Source: Xanthomonas indica (GTDB lineage: Bacteria > Pseudomonadota > Gammaproteobacteria > Xanthomonadales > Xanthomonadaceae). Taken from it: a stretch of DNA of 64,000 bases. Below the pieces are notes generated by a model, which saw only the letters and a program-made list of their open reading frames with translations, was not told where the DNA came from and made no database searches. Where the stretch lies: the NCBI RefSeq assembly GCF_040529045.1, contig NZ_CP131914.1, positions 381,001-445,000 on the forward strand. The letters are read 5' to 3'. Position 1 is the first letter of the stretch. Each line of letters begins with the position of its first letter. Positions 56,689 through 64,000 of this stretch are shown one piece after another. The position numbers and the translations under genes were made by a program.

Positions 56689-56716
56689 AAATCGACGTTC
56701 GATCGTCGCGGAAGGA

Positions 56717-56875
56717 CTACACCTTGCCGCGGCGGAACATCGAGATCACCGCCAGGATCAGGAACACCACGAACAGGATCCAGGCGATGTTGGTCGCCGC
56801 ACCGGCGATGCCGCTGAAGCCGAGCACGGCGGCGATGATGGCGATCACGAAGAAGATGATGGCGTAATGCAGCAT
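56717..56875 (-). CDS. DUF1328 (YtjA-like) small membrane protein
   Basis: A 52-residue protein, nearly all membrane: [20 protein letters not shown], then [20 protein letters not shown] and [12 protein letters not shown]. This is the standard DUF1328 pattern with two helices and the central GIAG turn. Its role is unknown; relatives are abundant under stress. The start ATG is 56,875 and the stop TAG 56,719-56,717. Monocistronic, between oleD and ubiJ, with a hairpin after it. Confidence 0.93.
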   Translation of the reverse strand: MLHYAIIFFVIAIIAAVLGFSGIAGAATNIAWILFVVFLILAVISMFRRGKV

Positions 56876-56937
56876 GGCAATATCCAGAAGTTGTCGTGCC
56901 GAATCGGCGCGGCATCATCTTCGGCAAACAGCGGTCG

Positions 56938-57948
56938 TCAGCGGGTGACGGACGTGTCGTGGCGCCATGAGGACGCCAGCCGCTGCAGGCCCTGCTCGAT
57001 CGTCACCTGCGGCACGTAGCCGAAGTCGCGCCGCGCCGGTTCCATGCTGTACCAGTGCGGGGTACACAACTGCTCGGCCAGAAAGCGCGTCAGCGGCGGC
57101 TCGCCGCGCAAACGCAGCAGCGGCCACAGCGTCTCGCAGGTGGCGCCGATGCGGTAGGCGGCCTTGAACGAGAGCGTCTTGGTCACGGTCGGTGCACCGA
57201 CCGCGGCGAGCAGCTTGTTGAGCAGTTCGCGCATCGGCAATGGCTCGCCGTTGGAAATGAAGTAGGCCTTGCCGGCGCAGGGCGCCCCTACCGCGAGGTG
57301 CTCGAAGGCATCGAAATGTGCCTGCGCGGCGTTGTCGATGTAGGTGGAATCGACCTTGTTGTCGCCGCCGCCGACCAGGCGCACGCGCCCGGCCTGCGCG
57401 CGCGCGACCAGCTTGGGCAGGATCTGGTTGTCGCCCGGCCCCCAGATCAGCCGCGGACGCAGCGCCACCACGGCCAGTTGCGCGTCGTTGGCGGCCAGCA
57501 CCATGCGCTCGGCGATCGCCTTTGTCGCCGCGTACGGCGCCTGGAAATCCTCGCCGTAGGGCACCTGGTCCGCGCCCAGGCCTTCGACCGGATGGGTGGC
57601 GCGGTGGGTCACGCTCGGCGTGGAGGTGTAGACCAGGCGCCCCACGCCATGCGCACGGCAGGCGGCCAGCACGTTCTCGGTGCCGACCACGTTGGGCTGG
57701 TGGTAGCTGTCGTAGCTGCCCCAGGCGCCGGCCTTGGCGGCGTTGTGGAACACCGCATCGGCGCCGGCCAGCGCATGCTGCAGCGCCTGCGCGTCGGCCA
57801 GGTCGCCACGCACCTGGGCCACGCCCAGCGCCTGCAGTTCCGGGTAGTGGCCGCGGTTGAAGCTGACCACCTGGTGCCCGCGCGCGACCAGCCCGCGGCA
57901 CAGCGCCTGGCCCAGGAATCCACCACCACCGGTCACCACGATCTTCAT
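56938..57948 (-). CDS. oleD: OleD-type 3-beta-hydroxysteroid dehydrogenase-like reductase
   Basis: A 336-residue extended SDR. The cofactor motif [10 protein letters not shown] is at residues 5-14 and the catalytic Y139-x-x-x-K143 lies in [11 protein letters not shown]. In the olefin pathway OleD reduces the beta-keto acid made by OleA to the beta-hydroxy acid with NADPH. It sits 100 bases downstream of oleC and shares its direction. ATG 57,948 (MKIVVTGG) is used; a GTG two codons earlier is possible. Substrate assignment depends on the ole context. Confidence 0.9.
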   Translation of the reverse strand: MKIVVTGGGGFLGQALCRGLVARGHQVVSFNRGHYPELQALGVAQVRGDLADAQALQHALAGADAVFHNAAKAGAWGSYDSYHQPNVVGTENVLAACRAHGVGRLVYTSTPSVTHRATHPVEGLGADQVPYGEDFQAPYAATKAIAERMVLAANDAQLAVVALRPRLIWGPGDNQILPKLVARAQAGRVRLVGGGDNKVDSTYIDNAAQAHFDAFEHLAVGAPCAGKAYFISNGEPLPMRELLNKLLAAVGAPTVTKTLSFKAAYRIGATCETLWPLLRLRGEPPLTRFLAEQLCTPHWYSMEPARRDFGYVPQVTIEQGLQRLASSWRHDTSVTR

Positions 57949-58048
57949 CGCCACACTCCATTGTCAGGGCGGCCATTCTGGGGCCGGCCTTGCTGCACGC
58001 CAATGTCGCCCAGCAGCACAGGCACGCCAGGCCAGCTGCCGCGTGCAC

Positions 58049-59710
58049 TCATTTGCGCTGTTCCGCCGCCCACAGCGCCAGCTTTTCGCGACCGATCTTG
58101 GCGTTGTGGCGGATATCCACCGGGAAGCCGGGGTGGCTCAGGAAGTCGACGATGCCGGCCGTGTGCGCATGCGCGGCGGCAGTGTCGCGCAGTTGCTGCT
58201 GCAGCGCCTGCAGTTCCGGGCCGCTCGACAGCATGGCGTTCACTTCGAGCTCGTAGCACAGCACCGGACGCTGCCGCCCCGGCTCGCCGATGCCGACCAG
58301 GGCGGTGCGGCCGATCCCCGGCAGCGCGTTGAAGATCGGCTCCACCTGTTCGGTGTACAGCGGCCCCTGCGCGGTTTCCACGCGCTGGGTCTTGCGCCCG
58401 CAGAACCACAGACGGCCCTGCGCGTCGAAATAGCCGACGTCGCCCATGCGGTGCACGATGCGTTCGCTGCCGTCGTCCAGGCGCTCGCGGATCTTGGCCA
58501 GGCGCGTGGCCGCGTCGCGGTTGAAATAGGTGTCGGTGGCAGTCGGGCCGGCCACGGTGATCTCGCCGACCGTGCCCACCGGAACTTCGCGCACGCCGCT
58601 CCACTCGGGAATGGCGGCGTCGTCGATGGCGATGATGCGCACCTCGTTGGGCGGCACCACGGTGCCGATGCAGGTGCCGGCGCCGCGCTCGGTGGCCGCG
58701 CGCGTGTCCTGCAGCTCGCGGCCCTCGATCACCGCCACCGGCAGGCACTCGGTGGCGCCGTAGGGCGTCCAGAACCGCCCATCCTCCGGCAGCAGGCTGC
58801 GGATCCGCGCCACCACGTCCGGCGGCACCGGCGCACCGGCCGAGGTGGCGCAGCGCACGTTGGTCAACGGCTTGCCGTAGTCGGCCAGCACCCGCATCAA
58901 CGCGGGCGACCCGAACAACTGGGTCACGCCGAAGCGCTGCATCGCATCGTGCAGCTTGCGCGGATCGACCTTGGCCGGACGCGTCGGGTCCATGTCCGGA
59001 ATCACCGAGGTCAGTCCCAGCGCCGGGTCGAACAGCGCGAACGGCGGGAAGGTCGGCAGGTCGATGCCGCCGGGCTGCATGTCGAAGGCATTGCGCATCA
59101 GCTCGATCTGGCCGACGAAATGCCGGTGCCGGTAGACCACGCCCTTGGGCACGCCGGTGGAGCCGCTGGTGAACAGGATCGCGGCGACGTCGTCCGCGGC
59201 CGTGTCGGCCAGCTGGCTGCCGGCGCCCTGGCCGGCGCGCTCGATCCGCGCCAGCGTGGTACCGCCCCAGGCCCAGCGCCGGCCGACGGTGACGATCCGT
59301 TTCGCCGAGCGCGCCCAGCCGAGCAGGCGCCGCGCCAGCTGCGCCAGCGGAATGCCGATGAAGGCCTCCGGCTGCGCCTCGTCCAGGCATTGCTTGAGCG
59401 CGCGCCGGTCGATGCCGGGGTCGACCAGCACCGGCACCGCGCCGGCCTTGAACAGCGCGAACATCAGCAGGAAGAACTCCGGCGACGGCCGCACCATCAC
59501 CACCGTGCGGGTGCCGCGGCCGATGCCGTACGCGCCCAGGCCGGCGGCGATGGCATCGCTGCGCGCATCCAGCTGCGCATAGCTCAGGGTCACGTCGTAG
59601 GCCGCCATGCCGCCGGGGCCGGGCCGGCCGGGGCAGCGCATGGCGATCTGGTCCGGGCGCTCGCGCGCCAGCCGCGGCAGCGTGGCCGCGATGTTGCAGG
59701 TCGTGGTCAT
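58049..59710 (-). CDS. oleC: OleC, beta-lactone synthetase
   Basis: A 553-residue adenylate-forming enzyme. AAILFTSGSTGVPKGVVYRH is the phosphate loop at about residue 190, followed by WTPYGATECLP, the TYFNRDAATRLAKI region, and VHRMGDVGYFDAQGRLWFCG. The C-terminal lysine lies in NAKIGREKLALWA. OleC adenylates the beta-hydroxy acid and closes the beta-lactone; the set of genes around it supports OleC and not a general acyl-CoA ligase. ATG 59,710 (MTTTCNIAA) is the family start; the frame runs on to 59,767. Confidence 0.93.
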   Translation of the reverse strand: MTTTCNIAATLPRLARERPDQIAMRCPGRPGPGGMAAYDVTLSYAQLDARSDAIAAGLGAYGIGRGTRTVVMVRPSPEFFLLMFALFKAGAVPVLVDPGIDRRALKQCLDEAQPEAFIGIPLAQLARRLLGWARSAKRIVTVGRRWAWGGTTLARIERAGQGAGSQLADTAADDVAAILFTSGSTGVPKGVVYRHRHFVGQIELMRNAFDMQPGGIDLPTFPPFALFDPALGLTSVIPDMDPTRPAKVDPRKLHDAMQRFGVTQLFGSPALMRVLADYGKPLTNVRCATSAGAPVPPDVVARIRSLLPEDGRFWTPYGATECLPVAVIEGRELQDTRAATERGAGTCIGTVVPPNEVRIIAIDDAAIPEWSGVREVPVGTVGEITVAGPTATDTYFNRDAATRLAKIRERLDDGSERIVHRMGDVGYFDAQGRLWFCGRKTQRVETAQGPLYTEQVEPIFNALPGIGRTALVGIGEPGRQRPVLCYELEVNAMLSSGPELQALQQQLRDTAAAHAHTAGIVDFLSHPGFPVDIRHNAKIGREKLALWAAEQRK

Positions 59711-59856
59711 GCGCCGATTATCGCCGATGCGCCGGGCCGCAGCCGACAGCGCGCCCGTGACGGCCACGGCTGAATGCCGCAGTGCTTGCAGCGCGCGCCG
59801 GTTCGGTCAGAATGCCGCGCCCCCCACCGCTGTTCGCCGCGCAAGGCCCGGCCGCC

Positions 59857-60231
59857 ATGTCCCATCCCTGCCTCACCTGCGGCGCCTGCTGCGCCTACTT
59901 CCGCGTCAGTTTCCACTGGAGCGAAGCCGATCCCGCGCTGGGCGGCAGGGTCCCGTTCGAGCTCACCGAGCCGTTGCGCACCCATGAGCGGGTGATGCGC
60001 GGCACCTCGCAGGCGCAGCCGCGCTGCATCGCCCTGGACGCGGACATCGGCCGCTACAGCCGCTGCAGCATCCACGAGCGGCGGCCGTCGGTGTGCGCGG
60101 CGGTGCCGGCCTCGCTGGAATTCGGCGAACGCAGCGCGCAGTGCGACAAGTCGCGGCTGGCGCATGGGCTGCCACTGCTGACCCTGGCCGACTGGGACGG
60201 CGTGGTCGAACGCAATCTGCCGGACGCCTGA
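59857..60231 (+). CDS. YkgJ-family cysteine-cluster protein
   Basis: A 124-residue protein with the N-terminal CLTCGACCAYF motif and further Cys in PRCIALD, RCSIHERRPSVC and QCDKSR. The UPF0153/YkgJ family pattern (CxxCGxCC ... C ... CxIhexRPxxC) indicates a zinc or iron-sulphur cluster. Function unknown. It is the only rightward gene between oleC and oleB and is followed by a REP-like element. Confidence 0.88.
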   Translation: MSHPCLTCGACCAYFRVSFHWSEADPALGGRVPFELTEPLRTHERVMRGTSQAQPRCIALDADIGRYSRCSIHERRPSVCAAVPASLEFGERSAQCDKSRLAHGLPLLTLADWDGVVERNLPDA

Positions 60232-60262
60232 GCGGCGGCGGTCGCCAGGAGGGCGGGGAGGC

Positions 60263-60350
60263 CGTAGGAGCGGCTCTTGCCCCCGTTTGTGGGATCGGCG
60301 GCGAGCGGCGTTACCGGAAAGCCAGGTCGCGGCGGAAGCCGCTCCTACGA
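60263..60350. repeat. Degenerate REP-like element
   Basis: CGTAGGAGCGGCTCTTGCCC begins the left arm and CGGCGGAAGCCGCTCCTACG closes the right, about 50 bases apart. The inner bases have diverged from the standard repeat. It lies between the YkgJ-like gene and the convergent secreted protein gene. Confidence 0.8.
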
Positions 60351-60417
60351 GACGACGAGCCCCTGGCAGCATCCGGCGAGCAGCGTGGCGCACGCGGCAC
60401 CCGCGCGCCGCATCGGC

Positions 60418-60906
60418 TCAGCGATGCTTCCAGGCGGTCGGCACCGGATTGGTCACCGTGTTCTTTTCCAGGGTGTAGGTGCCGTTCTGCTGGGCGATGG
60501 CCTCGCCGGTGTCGACGATCGCATTCTGGATGAAGACGTTCTTGTCCTCGCCGCGGATGAAGGTCAACTGGTGGAAGGCGGTCTTGTTGCCCCAGTCCTC
60601 GGACGGCAACGAGATGAAGCGGATCGTATAGGTCTGCTCGTCGAAGCTGCCCTGCAGCACGTACACGCCGTAGTGGTTCTCGCCCTGCGAAATGATCTTG
60701 TACATGCCGTTGCTGTAGTAATAGATCTCCGCATCGGGGAACGGCTTCTTGTCGTACAGCTTGCGGTAGTGCAGCACCTGCTTCCAGGTGGGCTGGCCGA
60801 ATCCCACCGCCAGCGTCTTGCCGTCCGCGGACGTCGTCAGGTCTTCCGCATGCACGCCCGGCACGCTCATCGCCATCAGCAGCATCGCCATTGCCATCGC
60901 TTTCAC
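60418..60906 (-). CDS. Secreted hypothetical protein in the ole region
   Basis: About 162 residues. A Met/Ala-rich signal peptide (AMAMAMLLMAMSVPGVHA) precedes a mature domain with many Tyr (YYYSNGMYKIISQGENHYGV) and repeated NG/DG turns (QQNGTYTLEKNTVTNPVP), suggesting a small beta-sheet, lipocalin-like or export fold. I do not recognise a family. Start: GTG 60,906 gives a Lys in the n-region; ATG 60,897 is nearly equal. It is in line with oleB and oleC but separated from oleB by about 240 bases. Confidence 0.7.
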   Translation of the reverse strand: MKAMAMAMLLMAMSVPGVHAEDLTTSADGKTLAVGFGQPTWKQVLHYRKLYDKKPFPDAEIYYYSNGMYKIISQGENHYGVYVLQGSFDEQTYTIRFISLPSEDWGNKTAFHQLTFIRGEDKNVFIQNAIVDTGEAIAQQNGTYTLEKNTVTNPVPTAWKHR

Positions 60907-61147
60907 TCTCGGTCTCCGGTCGGATTGCGTGCATCGTCCGCTTCGGCGCAACGCGCACGTCGGCGGCGACTGTACACAGCCGCACATGTTGCAGCACGGC
61001 AACCGGTAGCAGTTTGCGTGCGCCCGTGTAGACGATCCACGGCGCAGCGGCGCCGTCATCGCGGCGCATGTCGCGGCAATGCTCACCGCATCTGCTGCAC
61101 GCCACTGCGGCGCACGGCTGCACCCCGGCACCCGCCGCGTAACGCGC

Positions 61148-62053
61148 TCACGCCAGCGGATGCGCGTCCAGGAAGCGGCGGATCGCCGGCACCAGCACCT
61201 CGTGCTTGTCTTCCAGCACGTAGTGGTTGGCGTCCTCGAAGGCCATCACCTCGGCCTGCGGTAGCGCGCGGCGGAAGCCCTCCAGGAAATGATGGTCGAA
61301 GCAGATGTCGCGCAGGCCCCAGCCGATGAAGGCCGGTCGATCGGCGAACGACGGCAACGCCTGCTCGGCCCGCGCCAGCAGCGACCAGGCCTTGTCCGTC
61401 GGCGACAGCGGGATGTCCTGCATGAAGCGGATGGTGGAAATGCGGTTGGCCCAGCTGTCGTACGGCGCCACGTAGGCGCGACGCACGTCGGCGGGCATGC
61501 GCCGCGACACGCCCAGCCACGACGCGCCCGAGGAGAACGCATTGAAGGTGCGGATGAACCATTCGCCCATGCGCCAATGCCGGCCCATCGCGATCTGCCA
61601 CGGCATCGGCTTGGCCGCCGGCAGCGGGAACGCCGCGGTATTGGTGATGACCAGGCGCCGCACCTGCGCATGGTGCGACAGCGCCCAGCCGAAGCCGATC
61701 ATGCCGCCCCAGTCGTGCACCGCCAGCGTCACCGGCCCGTCGATGCGCAGATGCCGCAGCAGCGCGTCGAGGTCGTCCACGCGCGATTGCAGGGTGTAGT
61801 CGTAGCCCGGCCGCGCGCCCGGCGCATCGTCCGGCTTGTCCGACAGGCCCATGCCGATGTGGTCGGGCACGATGCAGCGGTAGCGATCCGACAATCCGCT
61901 CACCAGCGTGCGCCACAGATAGCTCCACGACGGATTGCCGTGCAGCATCACCACCACCTCGCCATCGCGCGGGCCCTCGTCGAGATAGGACATGTGCAGC
62001 CCCGGGCGAACCTGGAAGCGCTGCGGGGTGAAGGGGTAACCGGGGTAGTTCAT
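61148..62053 (-). CDS. oleB: OleB, beta-lactone decarboxylase (haloalkane dehalogenase-like)
   Basis: A 301-residue alpha/beta hydrolase. The nucleophile is Asp, not Ser: D114 in VHDWGGMIGFG. The oxyanion region is MLHGNPSWSYLW and the catalytic His is H277 in EDANHYVLED. These positions are those I recall for OleB of Xanthomonas campestris, which turns beta-lactones into cis-olefins and CO2. Without the ole context it would look like a haloalkane dehalogenase. ATG 62,053 (MNYPGYPFT) gives the family N-terminus. The Fic gene separates it from oleA. Confidence 0.93.
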   Translation of the reverse strand: MNYPGYPFTPQRFQVRPGLHMSYLDEGPRDGEVVVMLHGNPSWSYLWRTLVSGLSDRYRCIVPDHIGMGLSDKPDDAPGARPGYDYTLQSRVDDLDALLRHLRIDGPVTLAVHDWGGMIGFGWALSHHAQVRRLVITNTAAFPLPAAKPMPWQIAMGRHWRMGEWFIRTFNAFSSGASWLGVSRRMPADVRRAYVAPYDSWANRISTIRFMQDIPLSPTDKAWSLLARAEQALPSFADRPAFIGWGLRDICFDHHFLEGFRRALPQAEVMAFEDANHYVLEDKHEVLVPAIRRFLDAHPLA

Positions 62054-62139
62054 GCGGGACGCTTCTCGGGAGTGGAGACGAGGTGGAATGTTGCATCGCT
62101 CGCAACGCCTTGCGCCGGTGGCGAAGGCGCGGGGACGCG

Positions 62140-63222
62140 TCAGCCGGAGCCCGTTGTATCGGCACCGCGCCCGAGCAATTCGAACAAGGGGAGATTCACA
62201 TAGTAGTTGTTGCGGCCGACCCGTCGCTTCTGCAGTACCCCGTCCTGCGCCAGGATATCGAGATACTTGGTGGCGGTCAGACGCGAGACGCCCAGGTCGC
62301 GCTGCACGAACTCCACCCGCGTGTACGGATGGTTGAACAGATTGTTGATCAGGTTCTGACTGTAGAACCGGTAGTGCTCGCGAACGCGCTGCTTGGTCTC
62401 CTGCAACAGCGCCGTGATCGCGACGATGGTGGCCACCGTCTCGGCAGCGGTGATGGCGACGGCATCGAGCATGTACAGCACCCAGTCTTCCCAAGCGTCG
62501 TCTTCGCGCACCGCCTGCAGCAAACGGTAGTACTCCGGCTTGGTCCGGACGACATGCCGGCTGAGGTACAGCACGGGGATATCGAGCAGGCGCTCCTTGA
62601 CCAGGTACAACACGTTGAGGATGCGCCCGGTGCGGCCATTGCCGTCATAGAACGGATGGATGCTTTCGAACTGGTGATGGATCAGCGCCATCTTCACCAG
62701 CGGATCCGCCGCGAACGGCGGCGCATCATGGATGAATCGCTCCAGTTCGCCCATCAGGCGGACGACATCATCGGCGCCTTGCGGCGGTTCGTAGACCACC
62801 TTCCCCAACCCGTCACGCAATGTGGTTCCCGGGAGTTTGCGGAAACCTGCCCGGTTGCATTCGAGCTGCTCCTGGACGCCGACGACCGTATTGAGGGTCA
62901 GCAATCCCGACACCCGCACCTGCTCGAATCCTTCGCGCAGTGCTTGTCGATAGCGCAGCACTTCCTTGATCGCCGTGCCGGTCGCATCGGCCGGATTGTC
63001 TTCGCGGTACAGGTCGTCCTGGGTGGTGACGATGTTTTCGATCGCCGAACTGTCCCGCGCTTCCTGCAGGGTCAGCGTGTTGATCAAGATGTTCTGGTTC
63101 GGGATGCTGGCGGCGACGCCTTTCAATTCCGCCAGGCTGCGACTGGCGATCGTGAGTCGCTTCAGGATCGCCGTTGTGTCGAACCGGGTCGGATCCAGGT
63201 GCTGTAAGGCGGAGAGGGGCAT
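62140..63222 (-). CDS. Fic-domain protein with C-terminal winged helix
   Basis: A protein of about 360 residues. The Fic core motif HPFYDGNGRTGR (His at about 189) is complete, so AMP transfer is possible. An N-terminal inhibitory helix motif S58-x3-E62-N63 (SSAIEN) lies upstream, so it is a self-inhibited class II Fic. The C-terminal ~60 residues (VEFVQRDLGVSRLTATKYLD) form a winged helix, so it may bind its own promoter. Start: ATG 63,222; a TTG at 63,240 adds six residues. It sits between oleA and oleB with a long palindrome in its upstream gap. No toxin partner gene is visible. Confidence 0.88.
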   Translation of the reverse strand: MPLSALQHLDPTRFDTTAILKRLTIASRSLAELKGVAASIPNQNILINTLTLQEARDSSAIENIVTTQDDLYREDNPADATGTAIKEVLRYRQALREGFEQVRVSGLLTLNTVVGVQEQLECNRAGFRKLPGTTLRDGLGKVVYEPPQGADDVVRLMGELERFIHDAPPFAADPLVKMALIHHQFESIHPFYDGNGRTGRILNVLYLVKERLLDIPVLYLSRHVVRTKPEYYRLLQAVREDDAWEDWVLYMLDAVAITAAETVATIVAITALLQETKQRVREHYRFYSQNLINNLFNHPYTRVEFVQRDLGVSRLTATKYLDILAQDGVLQKRRVGRNNYYVNLPLFELLGRGADTTGSG

Positions 63223-63256
63223 CGCGGCCGCCACATGCAAAGAAAAGCGGAGTTTA

Positions 63257-63307
63257 GATGCATTTCTGCATCGACATGCATAATTTCAGGAAGAAATTAT
63301 GCATGTC
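63257..63307. promoter_or_regulatory. Long perfect palindrome upstream of the Fic gene
   Basis: GACATGCATAATTTC (63,273-63,287) and GAAATTATGCATGTC (63,293-63,307) are perfectly complementary 15-base arms around AGGAA. A second dyad GATGCA-TTTC-TGCATC (63,257-63,272) abuts it, sharing the ATGCA motif. No T-run follows, so it is more likely an operator for the Fic winged helix than a terminator for oleA, which ends 34 bases away. The inner part may also hold an AT-rich promoter core. Confidence 0.6.
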
Positions 63308-63340
63308 CAGCGCCATGACACGCCGAAGTGCGTGCTCCGC

Positions 63341-64000
63341 TTACCAAACCACCTCGGCCATCGAACAGTTCAGGCCCGAGCCGATGCCCATCAGCGCGAT
63401 CCGGTCGCCCTTCTTCAGGCGGCCCAGCTCGCGCAGCTTGCTGAGCACGATCGGCACGCTGGCCGGGCCGATGTTGCCGTATTCGCCGAAGATGGTCATG
63501 ACCTTCTTCTGGTCGATCCCGAAGCTCTTCATGAAGGCCTTGGTGTGCGGAAGGCTGACCTGGTGGATGACGAACTGGTCCAGTTCGTCCACGGCCCAAC
63601 CCAGCGCCTGCCGGGCAGCGGCGAAGGTCTTCTGGCCCAGCTTGAGGCCTTCGATCAGCAGCATGCGGGTGTCGGTGACCATGCGGTCCATGTTGCCCCG
63701 GCACAGGGAGTTCCACTGCGTGGCCGAGCGGGTCACGCCACCGCGGTAGCGCGGCGCATCCGGTGCCAGGTCGGTACGCGCCATCACCATCGCCACGGCA
63801 CCGCAACCCAGGGTCAGGGTCGCCATCTCGTCGCGGAAGGCGTCAGCGGTCAGGTCCTGCGAGGCCATCCGCTCCAGGGTCTTCTCGTACACCAGGTTGG
63901 CGGTCTCGCCATCGACCACCATCGCGTAGTCGATCTCGCCACGCTCGATCATCCGCGCCGCGATGTCCATGCCGTTGATGAAGGCCAGGCAGGCATTGGC
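63341..64000 (-). CDS. oleA: OleA, thiolase-like acyl-CoA condensing enzyme (partial)
   Basis: The C-terminal 219 residues of a KAS III/thiolase-fold enzyme; the N-terminus lies beyond the window. The nucleophile Cys is visible at the very edge (NACLAFING). The His (FVIHQVSLPHTKAF) and Asn (FGEYGNIGPASVP) of the triad follow, as does the terminal GSGLNCSMAEVVW. OleA joins two fatty acyl-CoAs to a beta-keto acid, starting long-chain olefin synthesis. oleB, oleC and oleD lie to the left in the same direction but are separated by other genes. Confidence 0.93.
   Translation of the reverse strand, partial: ANACLAFINGMDIAARMIERGEIDYAMVVDGETANLVYEKTLERMASQDLTADAFRDEMATLTLGCGAVAMVMARTDLAPDAPRYRGGVTRSATQWNSLCRGNMDRMVTDTRMLLIEGLKLGQKTFAAARQALGWAVDELDQFVIHQVSLPHTKAFMKSFGIDQKKVMTIFGEYGNIGPASVPIVLSKLRELGRLKKGDRIALMGIGSGLNCSMAEVVW

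Noticed and set aside
61148..62053. Haloalkane dehalogenase as the function of the Asp-nucleophile hydrolase
   Set aside because: Catalytic positions D114/H277 and the flanking oleA, oleC and oleD make OleB far more likely.

Overview
This is a roughly 68% GC, gene-dense bacterial chromosome segment. Its intergenic repeat is a palindrome built on 'gGAGCGGCTTCAGCCGCGACgg', seen at nine or more places. It also carries an oleABCD olefin/beta-lactone cluster, a TonB/FecR/ECF triad and a ferulate-to-vanillate catabolic block. Together these point to Xanthomonadaceae, most likely Xanthomonas; the species cannot be fixed from sequence alone. No rRNA, tRNA, CRISPR or complete insertion sequence was seen.

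Region 1 (1-17,130) is an aromatic-acid catabolism block. It holds the truncated end of pcaI, vanA-vanR-vanB, pobA with a divergent AraC regulator, and a long leftward series. That series is ech, fcs, an alginate-export-type porin, an MFS permease, a MarR regulator, a phenol-type outer-membrane channel, a CalA-like SDR and a vanillin-type aldehyde dehydrogenase. Together they would take up plant phenolics (coniferyl alcohol, ferulate, p-coumarate), activate and shorten the side chain, oxidise the aldehyde, demethylate vanillate or hydroxylate 4-hydroxybenzoate to protocatechuate, and feed the beta-ketoadipate pathway.

Region 2 (17,400-23,520) holds housekeeping or unassigned genes: an alpha/beta hydrolase, a DUF3182-like protein with a small membrane partner, a SulP transporter and a cupin.

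Region 3 (23,524-28,715) is the most unusual locus. It is a putative ribosomally made modified-peptide system with a SagB-like dehydrogenase, a Nif11/NHLP-like precursor peptide, a cyclase-TM-TPR protein, and next to them a cyclic-nucleotide-binding GGDEF protein. The dehydrogenase, the precursor and the C-terminal TPR half of the cyclase gene are clearly lower in GC. The switch falls at a domain boundary inside the cyclase gene.

Region 4 (28,949-39,065) holds the glyoxylate bypass (aceBA) with a divergent LysR regulator and clear operators, followed by small regulator/enzyme pairs (LysR-hydrolase, AraC, VOC, and TetR divergent from an MBL-fold hydrolase plus SDR).

Region 5 (39,091-40,540) is an AT-rich island. 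It holds an orphan toxin-tip-like gene, a translationally coupled small gene broken by an in-frame TAG, and another small gene, all abutting a frameshifted signal-peptidase remnant.

Region 6 (40,566-49,823) is peptide oriented: a Dcp-type lipoprotein peptidase, a secreted cyanophycinase fused to an isoaspartyl peptidase, and an ECF sigma/FecR/TonB-receptor signalling system.

Region 7 (49,843-64,000) contains a triple repeat array, an acyltransferase with arfB, DUF2059, a pseudouridine synthase, an O-methyltransferase, ubiJ-ubiB, and the ole cluster in the order oleA-fic-oleB-(small genes)-oleC-oleD reading leftward. OleA is cut by the window end.
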